Source: CALBPI01 sp039815365
GTDB lineage: Bacteria > Pseudomonadota > Gammaproteobacteria > Steroidobacterales > Woeseiaceae
Reading direction: 5' to 3'
DNA length: 19,651 bases
Assembly: GCA_039815365.1 (NCBI GenBank)
Contig: JBCBZK010000064.1
Location: 1 to 19,651, forward strand
The notes under the pieces are model-generated. The model was not told where the DNA came from and did no database searches. It saw nothing but the letters and a program-made list of their open reading frames with translations. Of this stretch, positions 8,076-14,770 are shown in pieces. Within the stretch, counting starts at the first letter, position 1. Each line of letters opens with the position of its first letter. The position numbers and the translations under genes are program-made.

Positions 8076-8932
8076 GCAGCCGGTACCTCGTCCTTGACCG
8101 GATTGCGCAACACGCCAATACCGGAAATATCGACCTCAACGACATCGCCGTCACGCATGTAGACAGGTGGCTTGCGCACATAACCCACACCACCCGGTGT
8201 TCCGGTCACAATCACATCGCCAGGCAACAATTGCGCGAACGTCGAGATGTAGCTGATCAAATGTGGGATATCGAAATCAAGATCGGCAACGCTGGCCGAC
8301 TGCATGACGGTGTCATTCAGACGCGTTTCGAGCTGCAGTATTGTTGGATCGGGAATCTCGTCCGACGTCACCATCCACGGCCCGAAACTACCGCTTTGAT
8401 TGAAATTTTTACCAGCAGTGAATTGCGGCGAGTGCCGCTGGAAGTTACGCACGCTCCCATCGTTAAAACAACTGTAGCCCGCAATATGCGCGTACGCATC
8501 CTCGCGGGAAATATGCCGGCCGGGCGTGCCGATGATTAATGCTAACTCACCCTCGAAATCGAAATGGTGCGAGGCGCTGGGCGCGATCAATGGTTCGCCA
8601 TGACCCACCTGGCTGCTTGCGAACCGCGAAAACAGCACGGGATATTTTGGTGCCTCGCGTCCGGTTTCTTCGCGGTGCGGACGATAGTTAATGCCAACAC
8701 AGATGATCTTGTCCGGGCGTTCGATGACAGGCAGAAACTCGATGTCTTCATACCCGATAATTGCAGCAGACGGCCTATCGAGCTCGGCGAGCAACGACAG
8801 CGAGTCAGCAGCGATCACATCTTGCAAGCTGGCAAATCGCCGTCTCAGTGTCGCACTAGCATCGATAACGCCGGCGTCCGTTGCAACGCCGTAACACGAT
8901 GCCCCCTGAAACTGAAAACTGACACAGCGCAT
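8072..8932 (-). CDS. Fumarylacetoacetate hydrolase-family protein
   Basis: 286 residues from the ATG at 8932. GGAG lies about 7 nt upstream; a GTG at 8938 is possible but would sit on that site. FAH-fold enzymes hydrolyse, hydrate or decarboxylate 2-keto acids and acylpyruvates. Seen in order: KIICVGINYRPHREETG, the metal-binding DFEGELALIIG, CFNDGSVRNFQ, the lid/active-site GKNFNQSGSFGPW, and the C-terminal VTGTPGGVGY with DGDVVEVDISGIG. All expected acidic metal ligands appear present. Length and motifs fit the single-domain bacterial group (acylpyruvase, 2-hydroxyhepta-2,4-diene-1,7-dioate isomerase and similar); the substrate cannot be told. It is the first gene of the leftward run, 46 nt after the photolyase stop, so it may share that gene's transcript or have its own promoter in the short gap. 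Confidence 0.9.
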   Translation of the reverse strand: MRCVSFQFQGASCYGVATDAGVIDASATLRRRFASLQDVIAADSLSLLAELDRPSAAIIGYEDIEFLPVIERPDKIICVGINYRPHREETGREAPKYPVLFSRFASSQVGHGEPLIAPSASHHFDFEGELALIIGTPGRHISREDAYAHIAGYSCFNDGSVRNFQRHSPQFTAGKNFNQSGSFGPWMVTSDEIPDPTILQLETRLNDTVMQSASVADLDFDIPHLISYISTFAQLLPGDVIVTGTPGGVGYVRKPPVYMRDGDVVEVDISGIGVLRNPVKDEVPAA

Positions 8933-8978
8933 ACGCACACTCCGCTACAACACAGCGTCAAGCGTACCAGTTATGCGC

Positions 8979-10553
8979 TCAATCAAAGAGTGATAGTTGC
9001 CGCTTTGCGCCTTTCGGAGCATCGAAGCGCGCCGCATCGCGACCGCTCTTGCGACGCGCACGGTCAGCGGCGTCGCTGCCACGCTCACCCTGTGCACGAC
9101 GACTGCCGTGCCGCTCAAAAACATCACCGGCGTGTTCGCGATGCGCCGCGCTGTTACGAACCTCGGCGATCCGTTGACGCGCCTTGCGAATGGCAGTGAG
9201 ATGCTCAACGACAGGGGACGGATAGCCCGTCTCATCAACATTGCAAGCGACACGCTCAATAGCCGACATTTTCCAGGGTTCGTGAACAAACAAGTGAGGC
9301 ACCTGGCGTACCTCCGGCACCCACAACCGGGTAAAGCTCCCGGTCGGGTCGTGCTCAAGGCCTTGTTTCACAGGATTGTAAATCCTGGGTGTATTGATTC
9401 CGGTTACGCCGCTTTGCATTTGTAACTGGGAGATGTGGATACCCGGTTCGTAATCCAGAAACTGACGCGCCAGGAAATCACGGAACGAACGCCAGTCCAG
9501 CCACAAGTCGTACGCAGCGAACGAAACCAGCATCGCACGCATCCTGAAGTTCAACCAACCGGTCGTCTGTAACGACCGTATGCAGGCGTCAACAAACGGG
9601 TAACCCGTGCGGCCGTTGCACCAAGCATCAAGCCGCTGCTGATCATTTCCATCATCGCGCAGCGTTTCGTACAAAGGGTTAAAGCACTGCCATTCAATCG
9701 ATGGTTGGCTCTCCAATTTTTGCATGAAGTGACAATGCCAATGCAGGCGGCTCACAAACGCGCGTTTGGCACGTTTGGGCAAATCACTGCGCTGCGCGCA
9801 TTGAACGGCGTACCGGAGCGACACCGCACCGTACGCAAGATAGGCACTGATTCTCGATCCCGATACCGCCGCGCTTTGTGGCGCGCTGATTTCCCGATGA
9901 TAGTGGTGTCCGCGCACCTCCAAAAAACTGTGCAGTGTCTCCAGACCGACGTGTTCACCGCCACGCTGGGCGATGTCGCGCGCTGCGACAGCGGGATGCA
10001 AGTCGTGCAGGCCTAGCGCATCCGCTGTCGGAATGTCACCCGGCTCGATCGCGCCGTTCGCGACAAGCGAATTGACGGTCGCGATCTGCGGCGCCGACAT
10101 CCGTGCGTGCCAGACTTTCGACCAACCGTTGCGACTCGCCAAACGCCGTACGACGCCTGTCTGAGTCCACTCGTCAAACGCGACCCTCGCGTGGCGCGCC
10201 CAGTCCGCTACTGCTCTATCGCGCGCAAACGTCAATGCGTTACCGGTTTCCTCGTGCGCATAAACTGCATCGAAACCTGTTTGCGCATGCAGCGCCGCTA
10301 ACACAGCCGTTGCCTCACCAACCCGCACAATCAATGGTTGACCACGCGCGGCTAACGCCTCGCGCAACGCGATAAGGCACTCGCGAAGGAACCGGTAGTG
10401 CATGGCATCCGCATCGGCAGCGCCGAGAATGGCTGGCTCGACAATGAACAACGGAATGACAGGACCGCGTGACGCCGCTGCCGACAGTGGCGCGTGATCG
10501 TGCATGCGCAAATCGCGTTTGAACCAGACAACCGTTGCGGACGTATTCTTCAT
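8979..10553 (-). CDS. Cryptochrome/photolyase-family FAD protein with C-terminal clamp-binding motif
   Basis: 524 residues from the ATG at 10553. A frame opening at 10622 adds 23 hydrophobic residues but delays the conserved VVWFKRDLRMHDH start. The N-terminal antenna-type domain (to about 165) is followed by the helical FAD domain: SRISAYLAYGAVSLR, GRTGYPFVDACIRSL, TGWLNFRMRAML and TGINTPRIYNPVKQG. Light-driven repair of UV dimers or a photoreceptor role is expected. Where E. coli photolyase has NNGGWQW, with residues touching FAD and the proximal Trp of the electron chain, this protein reads SQLQMQ (residues ~375-380), placing it in a divergent subfamily. The last ~50 residues are basic, Arg/Ala/Gly-rich and probably disordered, ending in QLSLFD, which matches the beta-clamp-binding consensus QL(S/D)LF. 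Confidence 0.9.
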   Translation of the reverse strand: MKNTSATVVWFKRDLRMHDHAPLSAAASRGPVIPLFIVEPAILGAADADAMHYRFLRECLIALREALAARGQPLIVRVGEATAVLAALHAQTGFDAVYAHEETGNALTFARDRAVADWARHARVAFDEWTQTGVVRRLASRNGWSKVWHARMSAPQIATVNSLVANGAIEPGDIPTADALGLHDLHPAVAARDIAQRGGEHVGLETLHSFLEVRGHHYHREISAPQSAAVSGSRISAYLAYGAVSLRYAVQCAQRSDLPKRAKRAFVSRLHWHCHFMQKLESQPSIEWQCFNPLYETLRDDGNDQQRLDAWCNGRTGYPFVDACIRSLQTTGWLNFRMRAMLVSFAAYDLWLDWRSFRDFLARQFLDYEPGIHISQLQMQSGVTGINTPRIYNPVKQGLEHDPTGSFTRLWVPEVRQVPHLFVHEPWKMSAIERVACNVDETGYPSPVVEHLTAIRKARQRIAEVRNSAAHREHAGDVFERHGSRRAQGERGSDAADRARRKSGRDAARFDAPKGAKRQLSLFD

Positions 10554-10630
10554 CCCTGCAGTGTAGAGCGTCAGCGCCAAAATGCAGCCTGCTGTAGCAG
10601 CCTTGTATAGCTGATATCGCACGGCAGTTG

Positions 10631-10659
10631 TTGTTCGTGTTCCGTCCTGTCTCTATCCT
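10631..10659 (+). promoter_or_regulatory. Possible promoter giving a leaderless transcript
   Basis: TTGTTC (10631-10636), 17-base spacer, TATCCT (10654-10659). A start 6-8 nt downstream would fall at 10665-10667, on or next to the ATG at 10666, so the mRNA would be leaderless. ACAGG abuts the ATG too closely to serve as a normal ribosome site. Hexamers are only moderately good. Confidence 0.3.
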
Positions 10660-10666
10660 TACAGGA
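10645..10666. promoter_or_regulatory. Perfect dyad TCCTGT-N10-ACAGGA over the -10 and start codon
   Basis: TCCTGT (10645-10650) and ACAGGA (10661-10666) are exact inverted repeats with a 10-base spacer that contains the putative -10 element. A repressor bound here would block transcription of the fused photolyase. The spacing differs from the LexA box (CTGT-N8-ACAG), so the regulator is not identified. Confidence 0.35.
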
Positions 10667-13059
10667 TGCTCACTGCTCTAAATCCCGCGCTGCGCGAACG
10701 CAGCACTTTGATCAGCAATAACGCCGATCCACGCGACGGCGACTACGTCCTGTACTGGATGCATCATGCGATGCGCGCCCATGAAAATCCGGCATTAGAT
10801 GCGGCGATAGAAATCGGCAACGCGCTTGGGAAACCGGTGTTGGTCTATCAGGGTTTGTCAGGCAGTCACGCGTTCGACAGCGATCGGCATCATTTCTTTA
10901 TTTTGCAAGGTGCGCGCGACGTCGCTAACGAGCTGGCACAGCGTGACATTGCGTATCAATTTTTTTTGCCAACAACGGCGCGCAGCCGGTCCCCGCTGCA
11001 TGCATTGCTCGATCGCGCGGCGGCCGCTGTCTTTGAATTCATGCCAGTCGCGCCATTCACGCGCTGGCAACCACGCATGGCGCAACAGGCGACGCTTCCC
11101 ATCATTCGAACGGATGCGCGCTGTATCGCGCCAATGTCGTTGCCGGGTATACCGGTCGATCGCGCCTTCCGGTTCCGCGACGCACTAAAACATGAATACC
11201 CCCAGCGCATCATTACAGGCTGGCCCGATTCGGCAAGCAATGCCTCAAGCCTTGCTGAACAAGACGTTTTCGATGCGTTAGACGTTGCCCAAGCCAGCGA
11301 TGAAACACTGCTCTCACTCATCGCAACACAGCCGATCGATCACAGCATCGGCCCGGTGGCAGATACCAGCGGTGGCAGCATCGCTGGCTACGCGCGCTGG
11401 GAGCATTTCAAGCGTCATGGTCTGAAGCACTACCACCGCAACCGCAACGACGCGACGCAAACAGCGCCGCCGGGCGTTAGCCGCATGTCGGCGTATTTAC
11501 ACTACGGTCAGGTATCGCCGTTTCGACTCGCTCGCGAGGCGACGCAAAACGCGAATAGTGGCGCTGAGAAATTCCTGGATGAGCTCACGATCTGGCGTGA
11601 GCTTGCACATCACTATTGCGCGCAAACCAAGGACACAGATGATCTGCGCGCGTTACCCGAATGGGCACGCCAAACGTTGCAGGCACATGCCAACGACGTC
11701 CGCCCGACAACCTATTCGCTGCACACACTGCAACACGCGCACACGGATGAGCCGTTGTGGAATCTCGCGCAACGCTCGTTACTGGCGCATGGCGAGTTGC
11801 ACAACAATGTTCGGATGACCTGGGCCAAAGCCATTCCGCAATGGCAGGCGACGCCAGGTGAGGCGCTGAATGCACTGATTGACCTGAACCATCGCTATGC
11901 GTTGGACGGCAACGACCCGTCATCTTATGGCGGATTGCTGTGGGCGCTCGGGCTGTTCGATCGCGCGTTCACGCCTGAGGCAGACGTTATCGGCACGGTG
12001 CGGCCGCGCTCAGTACGCGCACATGCAAAACGACTCGACATGCAGGCGTATGAACAACATGTGTCGCGAGCTTGCGGCACACGCTTCAAAATCGCAGTGA
12101 TCGGCGCCGGCGTCTCCGGATTAGCAGCGGCAGCCTCGTTGCAGCGACATCATCACGACGTCACTGTTTTCGAAAAATCGCGCGGCCCTGGTGGTCGAAC
12201 CGCGACACGGCGCAACGACACAGGTTTTGTCGATCACGGCGCGCAGTACTTCACAATGCGCGATCCGCGTTTCGTGCGCCATCAGCAATCTCTCGTTCAG
12301 GACGGCGTCATTGAAGCGTGGCCGACCAACATCGACGGCGTAATCCGCTCGGACGCGACGCGACGCTGGCGTGGCGTCGGCGGAATGAACGCACTGTGCA
12401 AGTACATGGCACGGGATATTGAGATACGCAGCGCGACGCGGGTATCACATATCGAGCAACAGCATTCAGGATGGTTACTTCATCTGGATGGCACGAACGA
12501 CAGCGAGCGGTTCGATGTCGTGATTGTCAGCGCACCGGCGCCACAAGCCAGCACGCTGTTGGAGAGCGCACATCCGGAGTTCGCGCGCCGCGCAGGTGAC
12601 GTCAACTATGCGCCATGCTGGGCGCTAATGCTGCAATGCGACGCGACCACGCCGGCACCTTCGTGGGACGCGCAACGGATCGAAAACGAAATGGCAGCAT
12701 GGATTGCACAACGTCGAACCGGTGATGTGCAACAGTGGGTATTACACGCCAGTCCCGAGTGGTCGAAGGATCACCTGGAAATGAGCGCGGAAGAAGCGTG
12801 TACCACGCTACTCGAATCTTTCCTGCGGCATACCGGGATCGACGCGTCCGCCGTCATCAACCCCACGGCGCATCGATGGCGTTTCGGCCGTGTCACTGAT
12901 CCGTTGAAATGCGGTGCGCTATTCGATGCTGATGTCTTGATCGGCGCGTGCGGTGACTGGTGCGCCGATAGCTCACGGGTCGAGGCTGCGTGGCTCAGTG
13001 GACAGGCGATGGCAGGCAGAGTGCTGGCGGCGGCAGCGATGCGATTCTCGCTGCAGTGA
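10666..13059 (+). CDS. Class II photolyase fused to a renalase-like FAD oxidoreductase
   Basis: 797 residues, about 330 longer than a class II photolyase. Residues ~27-460 read as class II: VLYWMHHAMRAHENPALD, then a FAD-binding region with ELTIWRELAHHYC, LPEWARQTLQAHA, PLWNLAQRSLLAHGELHNNV and RYALDGNDPSSYGG. From residue 474 a second flavoprotein begins: FKIAVIGAGVSGLAAAASL (Rossmann GxGxxG), EKSRGPGGRTATRR, DHGAQYFTMRDPRF, GVGGMNALCKYMA and a C-terminal VLIGACGDWCADSSRVEAA. This is the COG3380/renalase-like amine-oxidase fold. Frame and codon use are continuous across the link, so this is a true fusion. Known: class II enzymes repair cyclobutane dimers using FADH-; renalase oxidises isomers of NAD(P)H. 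Inferred: the second domain may supply electrons to, or protect, the photolyase flavin. Confidence 0.9.
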   Translation: MLTALNPALRERSTLISNNADPRDGDYVLYWMHHAMRAHENPALDAAIEIGNALGKPVLVYQGLSGSHAFDSDRHHFFILQGARDVANELAQRDIAYQFFLPTTARSRSPLHALLDRAAAAVFEFMPVAPFTRWQPRMAQQATLPIIRTDARCIAPMSLPGIPVDRAFRFRDALKHEYPQRIITGWPDSASNASSLAEQDVFDALDVAQASDETLLSLIATQPIDHSIGPVADTSGGSIAGYARWEHFKRHGLKHYHRNRNDATQTAPPGVSRMSAYLHYGQVSPFRLAREATQNANSGAEKFLDELTIWRELAHHYCAQTKDTDDLRALPEWARQTLQAHANDVRPTTYSLHTLQHAHTDEPLWNLAQRSLLAHGELHNNVRMTWAKAIPQWQATPGEALNALIDLNHRYALDGNDPSSYGGLLWALGLFDRAFTPEADVIGTVRPRSVRAHAKRLDMQAYEQHVSRACGTRFKIAVIGAGVSGLAAAASLQRHHHDVTVFEKSRGPGGRTATRRNDTGFVDHGAQYFTMRDPRFVRHQQSLVQDGVIEAWPTNIDGVIRSDATRRWRGVGGMNALCKYMARDIEIRSATRVSHIEQQHSGWLLHLDGTNDSERFDVVIVSAPAPQASTLLESAHPEFARRAGDVNYAPCWALMLQCDATTPAPSWDAQRIENEMAAWIAQRRTGDVQQWVLHASPEWSKDHLEMSAEEACTTLLESFLRHTGIDASAVINPTAHRWRFGRVTDPLKCGALFDADVLIGACGDWCADSSRVEAAWLSGQAMAGRVLAAAAMRFSLQ

Positions 13060-13421
13060 CACACCCGGAGAAACTGTGCGCTAGCTGCGGTCGCACGATG
13101 CAATGGCGGCGCAAGTGGGCGAAAAACTGGGCATCAGTGAAATACTGTTCCGAGCAGTGCCGCAGACATCGTGTTAACGATACGGACAAATTACTGTCGC
13201 AACAAATCCTGCGATTACTCGACGAACGCGGAGCCGGTGCGACGATCTGCCCTTCTGAGGCTGCTCGCGCCTGCCGCGAAGAAGGATGGCAAGCACTCAT
13301 GGAGCCAGCCCGGCGCGCAGCACGACGACTGGTTGCCGACGGCAAAATAGAAGTGACGCAAAAAGGCCGCGTGGTCGACGCATCGACGGCACGCGGCCCG
13401 ATTCGCTTACGCAAACGCTAA
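13056..13421 (+). CDS. DUF2256-DUF3253 fusion protein (zinc ribbon plus small helical domain)
   Basis: 121 residues from a GTG whose last two bases start the stop codon of the photolyase fusion (GTGA); a frame opening at 12990 would overlap by 70 bases and adds no conserved residues. Residues 1-40 are DUF2256: C8-x2-C11, then WRRKWAKNWASVKYC31-x3-C35, a probable zinc ribbon rich in Trp/Lys. Residues ~44-121 are DUF3253: QQILRLLDERG, TICPSEAARAC, LVADGKIEVTQKG and a GPIRLRKR tail, resembling a small winged helix. DUF2256 genes commonly sit beside photolyase/cryptochrome genes, and the four-base overlap indicates coupled translation. A role in DNA binding or photolyase maturation is inference. 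It ends 4 nt from the convergent HiPIP stop. Confidence 0.88.
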   Translation: MTHPEKLCASCGRTMQWRRKWAKNWASVKYCSEQCRRHRVNDTDKLLSQQILRLLDERGAGATICPSEAARACREEGWQALMEPARRAARRLVADGKIEVTQKGRVVDASTARGPIRLRKR

Positions 13422-13425
13422 ATGC

Positions 13426-13767
13426 TTAACCGGCGCGTTTCACCCAAGTGGCGCACCAGCCTTTAGCGCTGACTGCCTTGCCGGGGAAAATGGAGCACGG
13501 ACCCCATTCTGCGTCGCCACCTGTATACAGCTGGCAGTTTCCGCACACGCTGCCCTCGGGAGCAGCTTCGGCATCTGCAGCGTTGTGCTTGTAGCTCAGT
13601 GCAACGGCTTGCGGATCGTCTTCAGACAGCTTCGGAGTTTCGTGATGGTCTGCCAGTGCGTCTCGGCCACGTAATACGGCCGCGACTGGAACGGCAGCAG
13701 CAACGCCCATCGCGCCTTTTACAAAACCACGACGGCTTGTCTGTACTTGTTTCACTTTCTTAGACAT
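13426..13767 (-). CDS. High-potential iron-sulfur protein (HiPIP), Tat-exported
   Basis: 113 residues from the ATG at 13767, with AAGGAG 7 nt upstream. HiPIPs carry one 4Fe-4S cluster and shuttle single electrons in the periplasm, for example to cytochrome oxidases or photosynthetic reaction centres. A twin-arginine signal (TSRRGFVKGAMGVAAAVPVAA) covers residues 10-31. The cluster cysteines are C75-x2-C78-x12-C91-x13-C105, in VCGNCQLY, WGPCSIFPGK and GWCATWVKRAG, the typical spacing and C-terminus. A longer frame from 13902 runs through the structured leader and has no conserved residues. Transcription seems to come from the promoter at 13942-13971, so expression would require reading past a strong terminator. 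Confidence 0.95.
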   Translation of the reverse strand: MSKKVKQVQTSRRGFVKGAMGVAAAVPVAAVLRGRDALADHHETPKLSEDDPQAVALSYKHNAADAEAAPEGSVCGNCQLYTGGDAEWGPCSIFPGKAVSAKGWCATWVKRAG

Positions 13768-13814
13768 TTTCGGCTCCTTCGAATCAATGAATTCCGGCAT
13801 CGTCCACCAAGCAT

Positions 13815-13845
13815 AAAAAAGGCCGGCTTCTGCGAGAGGCCGGCC
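13815..13845 (-). terminator. Strong intrinsic terminator upstream of the HiPIP gene
   Basis: On the minus strand GGCCGGC (13845-13839), an 11-nt loop and GCCGGCC (13827-13821) form a perfect 7-bp all-GC stem, followed at once by six U (13820-13815). It lies 47 nt before the HiPIP ATG, between that gene and its only visible promoter. Confidence 0.85.
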
Positions 13846-13935
13846 CAGCCGCCTCTTCCAATGCGAGGGGAAGAGACTATTGGGGACAACGAAGTTAGTC
13901 AACCAGCGAAGCTGTGGGGACGATGACTAACTCGC
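13815..13935 (-). ncRNA. Candidate ~121-nt C-rich structured RNA (sRNA or HiPIP leader attenuator)
   Basis: Predicted transcript from about 13935 to the U-run at 13815, with three hairpins. Hairpin 1 pairs GUUAGUCA (13931-13924) with UGACUAAC (13901-13894), an 8-bp perfect stem. It holds a small inner CAGC-UUC-GCUG hairpin and leaves UCGUCCCCA exposed on one side. Then comes an exposed UUGUCCCCAA. Hairpin 2 pairs CUCUUCC (13875-13869) with GGAAGAG (13859-13853), and its loop begins CC. Hairpin 3 is the terminator. UCCCC occurs three times (13920-13916, 13886-13882, 13871-13867), twice within GUCCCCA. Multiple exposed C-rich motifs before a terminator resemble Xanthomonas sX13-type sRNAs, which pair with G-rich ribosome sites; homology is not claimed. 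It could instead be an attenuator for the HiPIP gene. Confidence 0.5.
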
Positions 13936-13941
13936 GGATTA

Positions 13942-13971
13942 AACATATCGAGTTTTGACTAGATTTGTCAA
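13942..13971 (-). promoter_or_regulatory. Strong sigma70-like promoter for the C-rich RNA
   Basis: Consensus TTGACA (13971-13966), 18-base spacer, TATGTT (13947-13942) on the minus strand, with an AT-rich tract upstream (about 13980-14035) that could act as an UP element. The predicted start is near 13935. This is the best promoter match in the window. Confidence 0.6.
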
Positions 13972-13972
13972 A
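13954..13972. promoter_or_regulatory. Dyad TTTGAC-N7-GTCAAA overlapping the -35
   Basis: TTTGAC (13954-13959) and GTCAAA (13967-13972) are exact inverted repeats. The right arm is the -35 hexamer of the RNA promoter and the rest lies in its spacer, as expected for a repressor operator. The regulator is not identified, and an AT-rich chance palindrome is possible. Confidence 0.35.
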
Positions 13973-14050
13973 CATTTCTGGAGAATTTGCCTGTACAAAT
14001 TTGCTACATTTAAAAATCAATAACTTAAAAGCTAGACGGGATGGTGTTGT

Positions 14051-14770
14051 CTATCGATAGGTCAGCTGATTTGCGCCTAAATGTGAGACATCATTGAAAC
14101 TGTCTAAGGAAATTCGAGGTCCTGAATAGGTGAAACGTGTGACAGATGCATTTCTAACACGCCAATTCAACGATGCGGCGGTCAGCGCGGGCGAATTGAG
14201 TGCCGTCTGAACCGCGATGCCGACTGGCCCGCCCGACGTAAACACCGCAACGACGGCGCCGCTGTCAGCGACCCGCGCTTGCTGCAATGCGTCACGCACG
14301 CCTGCGCTGAACGCTGCCCAACTTGGCATCATGAGCCCCTCGAGATCGCACTCATCGTTCACCCAAACCGTCATCGCAGCCTCAAGCAAACGGTGCACAG
14401 CGCGGTACTGCGATGTTTTGTCATCGGCCTTGGCAACAGCGTCAATCCAACGCTTCACTTCCGGATGCGACTTCGCAGCGCGTGGCGCTAACGACTCCAC
14501 CAGTACTTCTGCCGGGTACTCATCGAGTCCCGGTAGCGTTTGCACAGACGGTAAGCTAATGCCGGCAGCAGCAAACGCGTGCCGGACACCCTGCGCTGAT
14601 CGTTGCTGTCTTTGCAGCGTTCCCGCGAACAGGTGGGTAGGACGTACACCGTCGTTCACCCAACGACTTCCCAGCGCTTCCGCTTGCAAGATTCCAAGAT
14701 CAGACAAACGGTCATAGTTGTCGCTCATGAAGCTCGCCTGACCATGACGCACTAACAATAACTCACTCAT
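14051..14770 (-). CDS. Histidine phosphatase-superfamily protein (phosphoglycerate mutase-like)
   Basis: 239 residues opening SELLLVRHGQASF, with the phospho-accepting His at residue 9 in the RHG motif. R61-S-A is absent in its usual form; the region instead reads FAGTLQRQQRSAQG, which still offers the conserved LxRxxxSA-type arginine. A possible acid/base Glu lies in LPGLDEYPAE (E84). Where the superfamily normally has (S/T)HGG with its second catalytic His, this protein reads VFTSGGPVG, with Ser179. That could reduce or change activity, or mark a subfamily. Substrate is unknown; these proteins range from sugar-phosphate and phosphoprotein phosphatases to inactive regulators. It starts at ATG with a weak GGG site and is followed by 200 bases of AT-rich DNA holding the RNA promoter, so it is probably monocistronic. 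Confidence 0.88.
   Translation of the reverse strand: MSELLLVRHGQASFMSDNYDRLSDLGILQAEALGSRWVNDGVRPTHLFAGTLQRQQRSAQGVRHAFAAAGISLPSVQTLPGLDEYPAEVLVESLAPRAAKSHPEVKRWIDAVAKADDKTSQYRAVHRLLEAAMTVWVNDECDLEGLMMPSWAAFSAGVRDALQQARVADSGAVVAVFTSGGPVGIAVQTALNSPALTAASLNWRVRNASVTRFTYSGPRISLDSFNDVSHLGANQLTYR

Noticed and set aside
10645..10666. LexA (SOS) box, CTGT...ACAG
   Set aside because: The spacer between CTGT and ACAG is 10 bases, not the 8 of the gammaproteobacterial consensus, so it is kept only as an unidentified dyad.
13413..13440. Shared terminator between the convergent DUF2256-DUF3253 and HiPIP genes, AAACGC-N16-GCGTTT
   Set aside because: Only 6 bp with a long loop and no U-run on either strand.
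13426..13767. HiPIP as electron donor to the neighbouring photolyases
   Set aside because: The HiPIP has a Tat signal and acts in the periplasm, while photolyases work on DNA in the cytoplasm; the genes are on opposite strands and converge.
13768..13902. N-terminal extension of the HiPIP frame (45 extra codons)
   Set aside because: It runs through the hairpins and terminator, shows no conserved residues, and would bury the Tat signal; AAGGAG sits correctly before the ATG at 13767.
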